Numbered from the stretch's first letter, positions 8,310 to 17,191 are shown. The stretch is 32,135 bases of DNA from Salegentibacter agarivorans (GCF_900113135.1 NZ_FOOH01000037.1:1-32135), one strand, 5' to 3'. The notes: generated from the sequence alone by a model not told the origin. Program-made: numbers and translations.

Positions 8310-11078
8310 ATGGATAGATTTTCATTTTTAAATGCTGCACATACGGCATATTTCGCCGAACTTTACGATCAATATCTTCAGTACCCCGATAGTGTAGAGC
8401 CCAGTTGGAGGGCTTTTTTTCAAGGTTTTGACTTTGGAATGCAACAAAACGGAGTTTCTGCGGAAACTATGGAAGAAGCTCCAGTAGATTTCCAGGAAGG
8501 AGAAATTCCCGAACACGTTACAAAAGAATTTAAGGTAATTAGACTTATAGATGGTTACCGAACCCGCGGCCATTTGTTTACCAAAACAAACCCGGTAAGA
8601 GAGCGCCGCAAATATCGCCCAACCTTAGGTATTGAGAATTTTGGCCTGGAAGAAAGCGATTTGGATACTAAATTTAATGCCGGGGAGATGCTTGGCATCG
8701 GGCCCAGCACGCTTCGGGATATAATAAAACATCTTGAAAAAGTTTATTGTGAATCTATCGGGATAGAATATATGTTTATTCGGAAACCTGAAGAAATTCA
8801 ATGGATTCAGGATAAGCTGAATAAGAATGAGAATCATCCTAACTTTAGTGATGAGGAAAAAAAGAAAATCCTGAAGAAGTTAAATCAGGCCGTTTCCTTT
8901 GAATCATTTTTACATAGAAAATATGTAGGTCAAAAACGTTTCTCGCTAGAAGGTGGAGAAAGTTTAATCCCGGCCTTAGATGCGCTTATTGAAAAAGCAG
9001 CAGATTATGGGGTAAAAGATTTTGTAATGGGTATGGCCCACCGTGGGCGTTTAAATACCCTTACTAATATATTCGGAAAAAGCGCTAAAGATATTTTTAG
9101 CGAATTTGACGGAAAAGATTATGAGCAGGATATTTTTGATGGAGACGTAAAATATCACCTGGGCTGGACTTCCTGTAGACTTACAGATAATGGAAAAGGA
9201 ATAAACATAAATATAGCGCCAAACCCTTCGCATCTAGAAGCGGTAGGACCTGTTGTAGAAGGTATTACAAGAGCCAAGCAAGACAGGCATTATGGTGGTG
9301 ATAATATGAAAGTGCTTCCTATACTTGTGCATGGTGATGCCGCTATTGCAGGGCAGGGAGTTGTTTATGAACTTGTGCAAATGGCTAAGCTGGAAGGTTA
9401 TCAAACCGGCGGAACCATTCATATTGTTGTAAATAACCAAATTGGATTTACCACAAACTACCTTGATGCGCGATCGTCAACCTATTGTACCGATGTTGGG
9501 AAAGTAACGCTTTCTCCAGTATTGCACGTTAATGCTGATGATGCTGAAGCTGTAGTTCATGCGATTTTATTTGCTTTAGATTTTAGAATGAAGTTTAAGC
9601 GTGATGTATTTATAGATTTATTAGGTTATAGAAAATACGGGCATAATGAAGGTGATGAACCTAAATTTACCCAGCCTAAATTATATAAAGCCATCGCAAA
9701 ACATAAAAATGCGATGGATATTTATGCCGAAAAACTTAAATCGGCAAATATTATAGACGACGATTACCTTAAAAAGCTTGAAGAAGAGTATAAGGCAGAT
9801 CTTGAAGAGAATTTAGAAGATTCCAGGAAAGAAGAAACCACCAAGATCACTCCTTTTATGTACGATGAGTGGGAAGGTTTTGATAATGTGCGTGAAGAGG
9901 AAATGATGAAGGAGTTTGATACCACCTACAAGATAAAAGATCTTGATAAAGTGGCTGAGGCGATCTCTAAATTACCCGAGGATAAGAAGTTTATGCGTAA
10001 GGTGAAAAAGATTATAGACCTGCGTAATCAACTTTATTTTGAAGATAATAAGCTGGATTGGGCTATGGCCGAGCATCTCGCTTATGGTTCTTTAATGAAA
10101 GAAGGGTATAATATTAGAATTAGCGGTCAGGATAGTGAAAGAGGTACATTCTCTCACCGTCACGCTATTGTAAAAGTAGAAGATAGTGAAGAAGAAATTA
10201 TTCTTCATAATAATATAGAGGGCAGAGATGGCGATTTCTTTGTGTATAACTCCCCGCTTTCAGAATACGGCGTAATGGGGTTTGATTATGGCTATGCTAT
10301 GGCAAGTCCTAAAACCCTGGTTATTTGGGAAGCCCAGTTTGGAGATTTCGTAAATGGTGCGCAAATAATGATAGATCAGTATATTTCTGCTGCAGAAGAT
10401 AAGTGGAAATTACAAAACGGATTGGTGCTTTTCTTACCTCACGGTTACGAAGGCCAGGGTGCAGAACACTCTTCAGCCAGAATGGAGCGTTTTCTGCAAC
10501 TTTGTGCAAAAGATAATATGTATGTGGCAGATGTTACTACACCGGCCAATATGTTCCATATCTTGCGTAGGCAGATGAAAGCAGGTTTTAGAAAACCATT
10601 GGTTATTTTTACTCCAAAAAGTTTGCTAAGACACTCTAAAGTAATTTCAACTAAAGAAGATTTTGCAGAGGGAAGTTTTCAGCCTGTATTAGACGATCCA
10701 AAAGCGAAAGTTAAAGACGTAAAATCTTTAGTTTTCTGTACCGGTAAATTTTATTACGATTTATTGGAATATAAAGAAGAAAACGATCGTGACGATGTAG
10801 CCTTAGTACGTGTGGAGCAATTATTCCCGCTGCCTATTGAAAAAATGAAAGAAGCGATCAAGAAATACAAAAATGCAGATGATGTAGTATGGGCCCAGGA
10901 AGAACCAAGAAATATGGGGGCTTACGGGCATATGTTATTGCATTTTGATGAAGCTAAAAACTTTAGGGTTTGCAGTAGAAAATTTTATGGTTCTCCGGCT
11001 GCTGGAAGTTCTGTAAGATTTAAAAAGCGTCACGATAAAGTGATTGCAAGTGTTTTTGACAAAAATTTAGAAGAATAA
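8310..11078 (+). CDS. sucA: 2-oxoglutarate dehydrogenase E1 component
   Basis: This is the thiamine-diphosphate-dependent decarboxylase of the TCA-cycle 2-oxoglutarate dehydrogenase complex; it passes a succinyl group to the lipoyl arm of SucB. At 922 residues it has the normal length. The N-terminus (FLNAAHTAYFAELYDQYLQ, then WRAFFQGF at 33-40) is the E2-binding segment typical of E1o. MAHRGRLNTL at 242-251, HGDAAIAGQG at 341-350 and NNQIGF at 375-380 mark the catalytic and cofactor domain. The C-terminal half has the transketolase-like pyrimidine domain (GHGYEGQGAEHSS-type loop). sucB follows after 64 bp on the same strand, so both are likely co-transcribed. The E3 gene is not in the window. 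Confidence 0.97.
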   Translation: MDRFSFLNAAHTAYFAELYDQYLQYPDSVEPSWRAFFQGFDFGMQQNGVSAETMEEAPVDFQEGEIPEHVTKEFKVIRLIDGYRTRGHLFTKTNPVRERRKYRPTLGIENFGLEESDLDTKFNAGEMLGIGPSTLRDIIKHLEKVYCESIGIEYMFIRKPEEIQWIQDKLNKNENHPNFSDEEKKKILKKLNQAVSFESFLHRKYVGQKRFSLEGGESLIPALDALIEKAADYGVKDFVMGMAHRGRLNTLTNIFGKSAKDIFSEFDGKDYEQDIFDGDVKYHLGWTSCRLTDNGKGININIAPNPSHLEAVGPVVEGITRAKQDRHYGGDNMKVLPILVHGDAAIAGQGVVYELVQMAKLEGYQTGGTIHIVVNNQIGFTTNYLDARSSTYCTDVGKVTLSPVLHVNADDAEAVVHAILFALDFRMKFKRDVFIDLLGYRKYGHNEGDEPKFTQPKLYKAIAKHKNAMDIYAEKLKSANIIDDDYLKKLEEEYKADLEENLEDSRKEETTKITPFMYDEWEGFDNVREEEMMKEFDTTYKIKDLDKVAEAISKLPEDKKFMRKVKKIIDLRNQLYFEDNKLDWAMAEHLAYGSLMKEGYNIRISGQDSERGTFSHRHAIVKVEDSEEEIILHNNIEGRDGDFFVYNSPLSEYGVMGFDYGYAMASPKTLVIWEAQFGDFVNGAQIMIDQYISAAEDKWKLQNGLVLFLPHGYEGQGAEHSSARMERFLQLCAKDNMYVADVTTPANMFHILRRQMKAGFRKPLVIFTPKSLLRHSKVISTKEDFAEGSFQPVLDDPKAKVKDVKSLVFCTGKFYYDLLEYKEENDRDDVALVRVEQLFPLPIEKMKEAIKKYKNADDVVWAQEEPRNMGAYGHMLLHFDEAKNFRVCSRKFYGSPAAGSSVRFKKRHDKVIASVFDKNLEE

Positions 11079-11142
11079 ATTAATATAGAATTTAAGGTTT
11101 TCGCTTTCGCGGAAATAACAATAAAAAATAAAAACAAAGATC

Positions 11143-12420
11143 ATGGCCTTAGAAATGAAAGTTCCTTCTCCGGGAGAATCTATAACCGAAGTTGAAATAG
11201 CCGAATGGTTAGTTGAAGACGGCGACTACGTAGAAAAAGATCAGCCAATTGCAGAAGTAGATAGCGATAAAGCTACACTGGAACTTCCGGCTGAAGCCAG
11301 CGGTATTATCACGCTCAAAGCCGAGGAAGGTGATGCTGTGGCTGTAGGAGAAGTGGTGTGTCTAATCGATACCGAAGCTGAAAAGCCTGGTGGAGGTGAT
11401 GATAAAAAGGAATCTAAAGAAGATAAAGAAGAGTCTAAAGATGATTCTTCAGATAAAAAGGAAAAAGAAGATAAGGATAAGGCCGAGGCTAAAACCCAGG
11501 AACCTTCTAAATCTTCAACACCTTCTCAAAAACAGGATTCTCATGCAAAAGGTAGTCCGTCTCCTGCTGCTAAAAAAATCCTTGACGAAAAAGGCGTTGA
11601 TGCTAAGGATGTAGAAGGAAGTGGAAAAGATGGCCGAATAACTAAAGAAGATGCTGTACAGGCAAAAGCTTCTATGGGAAGCCCGGGTAAAGGAAAACGC
11701 GGGGAGTCTAAGAAGAAAATGTCTATGTTGCGTAGAAAAGTAGCTTCTCGATTGGTTTCAGTTAAAAATGATACCGCGATGCTTACTACTTTTAACGAAG
11801 TAGATATGCAGCCTATCTTCAACTTAAGAAAGAAATACAAAGAGGAATTTAAAGATAAGCACGGCGTAAGTCTTGGCTTTATGTCTTTCTTTACATTGGC
11901 CGTGGTTCGTGCGCTAGATCAATATCCAGGTGTGAATTCTATGATAGATGGCGATCACCAGGTAAGTTTTGATTATAAAGATATTAGTATAGCGGTTTCT
12001 GGTCCAAAAGGTTTAATGGTGCCGGTAATAAGAAATGCTGAAAATCTTAGTTTTAGAGGAGTAGAAGATGAGGTAAAACGTTTAGCTACTAAAGCCCGTG
12101 ACGGGAAAATTACCGTAGATGAAATGACCGGTGGTACTTTTACTATTACAAATGGTGGAGTATTTGGTTCTATGCTTTCTACTCCAATTATTAATCCGCC
12201 GCAAAGTGCAATTTTAGGAATGCACAATATTGTAGAACGTCCTGTGGCTATAGATGGTCACGTAGAAATTCGTCCTATTATGTATGTAGCCCTTTCTTAC
12301 GATCATAGAATAATTGATGGAAAAGAATCTGTAGGTTTCCTTGTAGCAATTAAAGAAGCTATAGAAAACCCTGAAGAATTATTGATGGATAACGATGTAA
12401 AAAGAGCCCTGGAGCTTTAA
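11143..12420 (+). CDS. sucB: 2-oxoglutarate dehydrogenase E2 component (dihydrolipoyl succinyltransferase)
   Basis: This is the core of the 2-oxoglutarate dehydrogenase complex, which transfers succinyl from its lipoyl arm to CoA. The 425-residue protein has one lipoyl domain (1-78) with the modified lysine in DSDKATLE (K43). A highly charged linker rich in K, E, D and S follows (about 79-137), then a peripheral subunit-binding domain (about 138-173, [12 protein letters not shown]...GRITKED) and the catalytic domain with HRIID (H388, D392) near the C-terminus. It lies 64 bp after sucA and ends just before a strong terminator. The linker is nearly a pure K/E/D/S tract, unlike the Ala/Pro linkers of enterobacterial E2. 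Confidence 0.97.
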   Translation: MALEMKVPSPGESITEVEIAEWLVEDGDYVEKDQPIAEVDSDKATLELPAEASGIITLKAEEGDAVAVGEVVCLIDTEAEKPGGGDDKKESKEDKEESKDDSSDKKEKEDKDKAEAKTQEPSKSSTPSQKQDSHAKGSPSPAAKKILDEKGVDAKDVEGSGKDGRITKEDAVQAKASMGSPGKGKRGESKKKMSMLRRKVASRLVSVKNDTAMLTTFNEVDMQPIFNLRKKYKEEFKDKHGVSLGFMSFFTLAVVRALDQYPGVNSMIDGDHQVSFDYKDISIAVSGPKGLMVPVIRNAENLSFRGVEDEVKRLATKARDGKITVDEMTGGTFTITNGGVFGSMLSTPIINPPQSAILGMHNIVERPVAIDGHVEIRPIMYVALSYDHRIIDGKESVGFLVAIKEAIENPEELLMDNDVKRALEL

Positions 12421-12443
12421 GCATTAGAATACATATAAAACAA

Positions 12444-12469
12444 AAAAGGCAGCCACACGGCTGCCTTTT
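12444..12469. terminator. Bidirectional terminator between sucB and the 36-aa peptide gene
   Basis: AAAAGGCAGCC (12444-12454) pairs perfectly with GGCTGCCTTTT (12459-12469) around the loop ACAC. The plus strand continues with TTTT for sucB; the minus strand reads a run of six T for the small gene at 12488-12598, so one hairpin can end both convergent transcripts. Confidence 0.85.
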
Positions 12470-12487
12470 CAATTTTTAAATAATAAA

Positions 12488-12598
12488 TTAAAACAAAAAT
12501 AAATTTAAGATGTTTAAAAATAAAACGCATACCACGAAGATGCTTAATATAATATAAAGGAGTTGGTCGCGAAGTTTATTTTTAGACACTACAGGCAT
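12488..12598 (-). CDS. 36-aa single-helix membrane peptide (unrecognised small gene)
   Basis: An ATG at 12598 opens a 36-codon frame ending in TAA at 12488. It starts MPVVSKNKLRDQLLY, a positively charged head, and continues with a hydrophobic run of about 20 residues (IILSIFVVCVLFLNILNLFL) to the C-terminus. It is predicted to be one transmembrane helix with the charged head probably in the cytoplasm. A near-consensus promoter (TTG-N20-TAAGTTTG) ends 19 bp before the ATG and a hairpin with six T follows 18 bp after the stop, so it looks like a complete monocistronic gene. I do not recognise the family. Possibilities include a small membrane regulator of a larger complex; a type I toxin would normally have an antisense RNA partner, which I cannot see. 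A non-coding RNA with a chance frame is the main alternative. Confidence 0.6.
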   Translation of the reverse strand: MPVVSKNKLRDQLLYIILSIFVVCVLFLNILNLFLF

Positions 12599-12616
12599 TG
12601 CTAACATTAATTTAAT

Positions 12617-12647
12617 CAAACTTAGCTAACAGGCGTTCGCGAATCAA
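12617..12647 (-). promoter_or_regulatory. Promoter of the 36-aa peptide gene
   Basis: Read on the minus strand, TTG (complement of 12645-12647) and TAAGTTTG (complement of 12617-12624) are 20 nt apart. The second element matches TAnnTTTG exactly, and the spacing fits the Bacteroidota housekeeping promoter. Transcription would start about 12 nt before the ATG at 12598. Confidence 0.6.
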
Positions 12648-12663
12648 GGGGATAATTCCCCTT
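12646..12663 (-). terminator. Hairpin after the aspartyl protease gene, possible weak terminator
   Basis: AAGGGGA and TCCCCTT pair around TAAT, 9 bp downstream of the protease stop on the minus strand. There is no proper T-run after it, so termination would be weak. It overlaps the -33 region of the small gene's promoter. Confidence 0.3.
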
Positions 12664-12672
12664 TATAAAATT

Positions 12673-13110
12673 CTATTTTAAATAAAGAGAAGGTGTTTTA
12701 TAGTCTATTACAGCCTTCCCTTTCTTTAAAATATCGGCACCAATAATACCGTGAACTTTTTCGGCTTCGTGATTAATAAGAGCTTCGTTAACATGCCTTA
12801 AATCAAATAGCACCAGGTCTACTTTTTTCTTTTTCCAACCTTTTATTTCAATTCGGTTTTTTTGGGCAATTTGTGTGAGCATATTGGTGGCACCTGCACC
12901 CGCAGCTTTAATATCACTATCTTCGGCAAGAAGTTTAAAATGTTCTACCGCTTCCAGGCCTACACAAGTGCTGGAAGCTCCTGTATCCAGGATAAAGTTT
13001 CCTTCAATATTATTAATTTTGGCTACCAATTCCAGGTGTTGGGTTTTGGTGTATTTCAGTTTTATGCGTTTAAAACCTTTTTCTTTTAGGAATTTTTTTA
13101 AAGATGACAT
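12673..13110 (-). CDS. Retropepsin-like aspartyl protease family protein
   Basis: This 145-residue protein has a single pepsin/retropepsin half-domain: FILDTGASSTCV with the catalytic aspartate at D42, then VHGIIGADIL near the C-terminus, which corresponds to the conserved hydrophobic-GxD segment of the fold. Such single-domain proteins would have to dimerise to form an active site, as retroviral proteases do (family knowledge). The N-terminus is basic and has no signal peptide, so it is probably cytoplasmic. Its substrate is unknown. It is divergent from tatD across a 52-bp gap and is the only large gene on this strand between sucB and tatD. Confidence 0.82.
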   Translation of the reverse strand: MSSLKKFLKEKGFKRIKLKYTKTQHLELVAKINNIEGNFILDTGASSTCVGLEAVEHFKLLAEDSDIKAAGAGATNMLTQIAQKNRIEIKGWKKKKVDLVLFDLRHVNEALINHEAEKVHGIIGADILKKGKAVIDYKTPSLYLK

Positions 13111-13125
13111 TCTTTATGTTTTTCG

Positions 13126-13133
13126 CAAAGATA
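13126..13133 (-). promoter_or_regulatory. -7 element of the aspartyl protease gene
   Basis: The complement reads TATCTTTG, an exact TAnnTTTG match ending 15 bp before the ATG at 13110. No TTG is found at the expected distance upstream. Confidence 0.4.
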
Positions 13134-13149
13134 GGTCTTCAAAATAAAT

Positions 13150-13157
13150 TATTTTTG
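13150..13157 (+). promoter_or_regulatory. -7 element directly in front of tatD
   Basis: TATTTTTG matches TAnnTTTG exactly and ends 5 bp before the tatD ATG. If used, transcription would begin at or within a few bases of the start codon, giving a leaderless mRNA. There is no clear -33 element. Confidence 0.3.
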
Positions 13158-13162
13158 CTTTT

Positions 13163-13930
13163 ATGATTTTAACCGATACGCACATACATCTTTATAGCGA
13201 AGATTACGAAAAAGACCGTGACGAACTTATAGAAAACGCCTTTCAGCAAAATATTGAACGGTTTTTTCTTCCGGCCATAGATTCTGAAACTACCGAGGCT
13301 ATGTACGAGTTGGAAGCCAGGTATCCAGAAAATGTTTTTTTAATGATGGGCTTGCATCCAACCCACGTGCAGGAGAATTATGAAGAGGAATTAATACATG
13401 TAGAAGAGCAGTTTGAAAGAAGAAGGTTTTATGCCGTAGGTGAGATAGGGATAGATTTGCATTGGGATAAAAGTACACTGGCAATTCAACAGGAAGCTTT
13501 TAGAAGACAAATAAAACTCGCTAAAAAATACAAGCTTCCCATAGTAATTCACTGTAGGAAGGCTTTTGATGAGATTTTTGATATTTTAGAAGAAGAAAAA
13601 AGCGACGATCTTTTTGGGATTTTTCATTGTTTTACCGGAAACCTGGAGCAGGCGAAACGCGCTCTTTCTTATAACCTGAAACTCGGAATTGGCGGGGTAG
13701 TTACCTTTAAAAATGGAAAAATAGATAAATTTCTGAATGAAATTCCACTTAAAGAAATCGTTTTGGAGACCGATGGGCCGTATTTGTCCCCAACGCCTTT
13801 CCGTGGAAGGCGTAACGAACCTGAATATCTTATAAAAGTAGCAGAAAAACTTGCTGAAATATATGAAAAACCACTAGCCGAAATTGCTGAAATAACTACT
13901 CAGAATTCAAAAGATATATTTGGGATATAA
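13163..13930 (+). CDS. tatD: TatD-family metal-dependent hydrolase/DNase
   Basis: This 255-residue TIM-barrel hydrolase is of the TatD/YcfH type, a family with metal-dependent 3'-5' exonuclease activity on DNA, implicated in DNA repair and turnover. The metal ligands appear in order: DTHIH (H7, H9), the glutamate of VGEIGID, the histidine of VIHCRKA, the histidine of IFHCFTG and the aspartate of LETDGPYLSP. The length is normal and there is no signal peptide. The acyltransferase gene follows after 50 bp on the same strand. The physiological substrate cannot be told, and the name follows the family rather than a Tat-secretion role. Confidence 0.92.
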   Translation: MILTDTHIHLYSEDYEKDRDELIENAFQQNIERFFLPAIDSETTEAMYELEARYPENVFLMMGLHPTHVQENYEEELIHVEEQFERRRFYAVGEIGIDLHWDKSTLAIQQEAFRRQIKLAKKYKLPIVIHCRKAFDEIFDILEEEKSDDLFGIFHCFTGNLEQAKRALSYNLKLGIGGVVTFKNGKIDKFLNEIPLKEIVLETDGPYLSPTPFRGRRNEPEYLIKVAEKLAEIYEKPLAEIAEITTQNSKDIFGI

Positions 13931-13980
13931 AGGAGGTTAAAATTAAAATTTGTTCATTTGCCTAGCTAACACAATTTTGC

Positions 13981-15123
13981 GTGAAAGAATTTGAAGACAT
14001 AAGGTTTTACAACGAGAATGAGGTGCAACCTGCCTTGCAGGAGCACATGAGACATCCCATGTTTAAAACACTGTTGCAGTTTACGTTTCCTGAGAAAAGT
14101 TCAGGGGAAATTGCTGCAATTATAGGAGAATGCCATTCTATTAGGGATTTTCAAACTAAAGTAATTTATAATTCGGTATTAAAAGTTATTGAAAAAAGTA
14201 CGGAAGGACTTACTTACAATGGTTTTGAAAAATTAGACAGCGATCAACCTTATTTTTATATATCCAATCATCGCGACATTATTCTGGATACTTCCTTGCT
14301 GAATACTTCTTTGTATGAGCAGGATCTTATTATGACGGCTTCAGCTATTGGAGATAATCTGGTACAAAAGCCTTTTCTCATGGCCCTATCCCGCTTAAAC
14401 AGGAATTTCCTGGTAAAACGCGGACTTAGCCCCAGGGAAATGCTTAAAAGTTCCATGGTACTTTCAGAATATATAAAGCAGTTGCTCCTGGAAGAAGGTA
14501 GATCGGTTTGGATGGCGCAGCGAGAGGGTAGAACCAAAGATGGCAGCGATTACACTCAACAAGGAGTATTAAAAATGCTTGCTATGGCTAAAGGCAAAAA
14601 AAGCCTGGCCGAGTATTTTGCCGAACTAAAAATTGTTCCGGTAGCGATTTCTTATGAATTTGATCCTACCGATATTTTAAAAATGCCCGAACTTCTTGCC
14701 AAACGAATGAAAGAAGAATATGTAAAATCGGCTAACGAAGATTTTAATTCTATTATGCAAGGTGCTCTTGGCAACAAAGGGCGTATTCATATAAGTGCTG
14801 GAAAAGTGCTTGGTAAAGAAGTTTTTGAAAAGATTGAAAATGAACATTCTTCTTTAAATGCACAGCTTAAAGCCGTGGCATCTAAAGTAGATGAACATAT
14901 CTATAAAAATTACAAATTGTGGCCGGCAAATTATATTGCTTTCGATTTGTTGAAGAATTCAGGAACTTACGCTGAAAAATATTCAGATAAAGAAAAAAGG
15001 CAGTTTGAGCGCCGACTTAGCCGAAGGGTAGATGTAAAAAATTCCCTGGAACTAAACAGTTATTTATTAATGTATGCAAATCCTGTAATAAATAAAGAAG
15101 CGCTATATGAAGAAAAGAGCTAA
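13981..15123 (+). CDS. PlsC-like glycerolipid acyltransferase
   Basis: This 380-residue protein resembles acyl-CoA/acyl-ACP:glycerol-phosphate acyltransferases. It has the histidine motif SNHRDIILDT, with spacing H-x5-D, one longer than the canonical H-x4-D, and the second motif QREGRTKDG. Such enzymes add fatty acyl chains to lysophospholipids or related lipids at the inner membrane. No strong transmembrane helix is obvious, and the C-terminal third is basic and helical. The start is GTG, the first possible start after an in-frame TAG at 13963; a strong AAGGAGG lies 45 bp upstream, too far to serve it. The gene overlaps the asparaginase gene by 17 bp. The exact substrate is uncertain. Confidence 0.8.
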   Translation: MKEFEDIRFYNENEVQPALQEHMRHPMFKTLLQFTFPEKSSGEIAAIIGECHSIRDFQTKVIYNSVLKVIEKSTEGLTYNGFEKLDSDQPYFYISNHRDIILDTSLLNTSLYEQDLIMTASAIGDNLVQKPFLMALSRLNRNFLVKRGLSPREMLKSSMVLSEYIKQLLLEEGRSVWMAQREGRTKDGSDYTQQGVLKMLAMAKGKKSLAEYFAELKIVPVAISYEFDPTDILKMPELLAKRMKEEYVKSANEDFNSIMQGALGNKGRIHISAGKVLGKEVFEKIENEHSSLNAQLKAVASKVDEHIYKNYKLWPANYIAFDLLKNSGTYAEKYSDKEKRQFERRLSRRVDVKNSLELNSYLLMYANPVINKEALYEEKS

Positions 15124-16135
15124 AATCTTACTTATTTATACCGGGGGGACCATTGGTATGATTAAGGATTATGATTCTGGAGCCCTTAAAGCCTTTAATT
15201 TTGATGAATTACTACAAAATATTCCAGAGCTTAAAATTCTGGAGCACGAAATAGACACCCTAAGTTTTGACGATCCTATAGATTCCTCTAATATGAATGT
15301 GGAATGCTGGGTGAAAGTTGCCAATACAATTAATGAAAACTTTGAAACCTACGATGGTTTTGTGGTATTGCATGGCAGCGATACTATGTCTTACACAGCA
15401 TCCGCGCTTAGTTTTATGTTTGAGAATTTAACTAAACCCATTATTTTTACCGGGTCACAATTACCTATTGGAGATTTAAGAACAGACGCTAAAGAAAATC
15501 TTATTACCAGTATTCAAATTGCCGGTTTACAGAAGAATGGAAAACCGGTTATTTCTGAAGTTGGGCTTTATTTTGAATATAAATTATATCGCGCCAATAG
15601 AACTACAAAGATTAATGCCGAACATTTTCAGGCTTTTGCTTCGTTAAATCATCATCCCTTAGCTGAATCTGGTGTATATCTTTCTGTTAATTACAATGCT
15701 TTATGGCGTCCAAATCGCCGACAAAAAACAAAATTGCACACAGGATTTAATAATGAAGTGCTTATTTTAAAGATTTTTCCGGGGATAAATGCAAAAACCG
15801 TAGAATATATGTTGTCAAAACCCGGTCTAAAAGGAGTGGTTTTGGAAACTTACGGAAGCGGAAATGCCCCCAGTGATGAGTGGTTTCTGGATATTCTAAA
15901 AAGAAAAATTTCTGAAGGATTATTCGTAGTAAATGTTACCCAATGTATTGGAGGAAGCGTAGTTATGGGTCAGTACGAAACCAGTGTTCAACTTAAAAAA
16001 ATAGGGGTGGTATCTGGCAAAGATATTAGTACTGAAGCTGCGGTTGCAAAATTAATGTATCTTTTAGGAAAAGAATTGTCTCCTAAAGTGTTTAAAACTA
16101 TCTTTGAAACTTCTCTTAGAGGGGAAATGTCATAA
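15107..16135 (+). CDS. ansA: Type I L-asparaginase
   Basis: This enzyme hydrolyses asparagine to aspartate and ammonia. The 342-residue protein carries both asparaginase signatures: YTGGTIGM with the nucleophilic threonine T15, and VLHGSDTMSYTAS with the S91-D92-T93 site. RTDAKENL contains the expected catalytic lysine. No signal peptide is present, which fits the cytoplasmic, low-affinity type I enzyme. The start overlaps the acyltransferase end by 17 bp, so the two are translated from one message; tRNA-Ser follows 72 bp downstream. Confidence 0.93.
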   Translation: MKKRAKILLIYTGGTIGMIKDYDSGALKAFNFDELLQNIPELKILEHEIDTLSFDDPIDSSNMNVECWVKVANTINENFETYDGFVVLHGSDTMSYTASALSFMFENLTKPIIFTGSQLPIGDLRTDAKENLITSIQIAGLQKNGKPVISEVGLYFEYKLYRANRTTKINAEHFQAFASLNHHPLAESGVYLSVNYNALWRPNRRQKTKLHTGFNNEVLILKIFPGINAKTVEYMLSKPGLKGVVLETYGSGNAPSDEWFLDILKRKISEGLFVVNVTQCIGGSVVMGQYETSVQLKKIGVVSGKDISTEAAVAKLMYLLGKELSPKVFKTIFETSLRGEMS

Positions 16136-16207
16136 AATTAACGGCAGATGCTTGACGAAGTATATTTTTTTTCGTTATTTGGCGCACCGTTTAGAAAACG
16201 TTAAGAA

Positions 16208-16295
16208 AGAGAGGTGGCCGAGTGGTCGAAGGCGCACGCCTGGAAAGTGTGTATACGCCACAAGCGTATCGAGGGTTCGAATCCCTTCCTCTCTG
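16208..16295 (+). tRNA. tRNA-Ser, anticodon GGA
   Basis: The acceptor stem AGAGAGG (16208-16214) pairs with CCTCTCT (16288-16294), with discriminator G at 16295. The D arm GCC...GGC is followed by the anticodon stem 16235-16239/16247-16251, with loop CTGGAAA giving anticodon GGA (16242-16244). A long variable arm (16253-16258 pairs with 16264-16269) is diagnostic of serine. The T loop is TTCGAAT. CCA is not encoded: CAA follows the discriminator. Confidence 0.97.
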
Positions 16296-16373
16296 CAATA
16301 ATTATTATATTTTTATTAAAAATTTATTTTTATATCTTTAACCCTTTAACTAATTAAATTAAGACAAACAGTA

Positions 16374-17177
16374 ATGAAAAGATTATTTTCTATTTTGGTA
16401 ATCGCCGCGGTGATGGTACTTGGAGCCGGAAACCTTAATGCGGCCAATAATGTTAACACATTACCTGGTACAATTGTAAACTTTGTACAAGATGAAGAGG
16501 CTGCAGCTGCCGCAGATGAGGCAGAGGAAGAAACTCTTGGTTTTCATCAGGAACTTAAAAAACGATTTATAGAAGGTGGTCCTGCATTTATGGGGATTGT
16601 TCTTTTATGTTTAATTCTTGGTTTGGCTGTTGCCATAGAGAGAATTATCTTTTTAAACCTTTCTACAACTAACACCAAAAAATTGGCTAGAGATGTAGAA
16701 GACGCTTTAAATAGTGGTGGTGTAGAGTCTGCTAAGGAAGTTTGTAGAAATACAAAAGGACCTGTTGCTTCTATCTACTATCAGGGTCTTGACCGTGCAG
16801 ACGAAAGTATTGACGCGGCAGAAAAAGCTGTTGTAGCTTACGGTGGAGTACAAATGGGACAGTTAGAGAAAAACGTTTCCTGGTTGTCTTTATTTATCGC
16901 TATTGCTCCTATGCTTGGTTTCATGGGTACTGTAATTGGTATGATTACCGCCTTCGATAGAATTGAAGCTGCTGGTGATATGCAACCATCTCTTGTTGCC
17001 GGAGGTATTAAAGTGGCACTTCTTACAACCGTATTTGGTTTGATCGTGGCTATTATTCTTCAAATATTTTATAACTATATTATCGCTAAAATAGATAGTA
17101 TTGTAAACGATATGGAAGATGCATCTATCACTCTTATCGATATGTTGGTAGCTTACAAAAACAAAAAAAGAATCTAA
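16374..17177 (+). CDS. exbB: MotA/TolQ/ExbB proton channel family protein
   Basis: This is the inner-membrane motor subunit that, with ExbD, converts proton flow into work for TonB-type transport or envelope maintenance. The 267-residue protein begins with a cleavable-looking signal peptide (1-23) and an acidic Ala/Glu linker (38-55), which is common in Bacteroidota ExbB but absent in E. coli. Then come TM1 (about 70-94), a cytoplasmic domain, TM2 (about 168-190, with the conserved GFMGTVIGMI) and TM3 (about 208-235). It starts a four-gene cluster with a 14-bp gap to the next gene. A near-consensus TATCTTTA at 16333-16340 may be its -7 element. Whether it serves TonB, a Tol-like system or gliding cannot be told here. 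Confidence 0.92.
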   Translation: MKRLFSILVIAAVMVLGAGNLNAANNVNTLPGTIVNFVQDEEAAAAADEAEEETLGFHQELKKRFIEGGPAFMGIVLLCLILGLAVAIERIIFLNLSTTNTKKLARDVEDALNSGGVESAKEVCRNTKGPVASIYYQGLDRADESIDAAEKAVVAYGGVQMGQLEKNVSWLSLFIAIAPMLGFMGTVIGMITAFDRIEAAGDMQPSLVAGGIKVALLTTVFGLIVAIILQIFYNYIIAKIDSIVNDMEDASITLIDMLVAYKNKKRI

Positions 17178-17191
17178 GACCAGATTAAATT

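Noticed and set aside
11097-11115. TTTCGCTTTCGCGGAAA-like imperfect palindrome between sucA and sucB
   Set aside because: The symmetry is imperfect and short, with no T-run; I cannot support it as a terminator or repeat from one copy.
11390-11614. Lysine/leucine-rich plus-strand frame inside sucB
   Set aside because: It is the out-of-frame reading of the K/E/D/S linker of SucB, produced by its biased codons.
13930-13937. Strong AAGGAGG sequence as ribosome binding site of the acyltransferase
   Set aside because: It is about 45 bp from the GTG start and an in-frame stop at 13963 prevents an earlier start; it is probably coincidental.
16150-16185. TTG and TATTTGGC as a tRNA-Ser promoter
   Set aside because: The spacing is 21 nt and the -7 element has mismatches; co-transcription with ansA is equally possible.
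16104-16301. Open frame over the tRNA-Ser gene
   Set aside because: It spans a clear tRNA and the asparaginase end; no protein signature.
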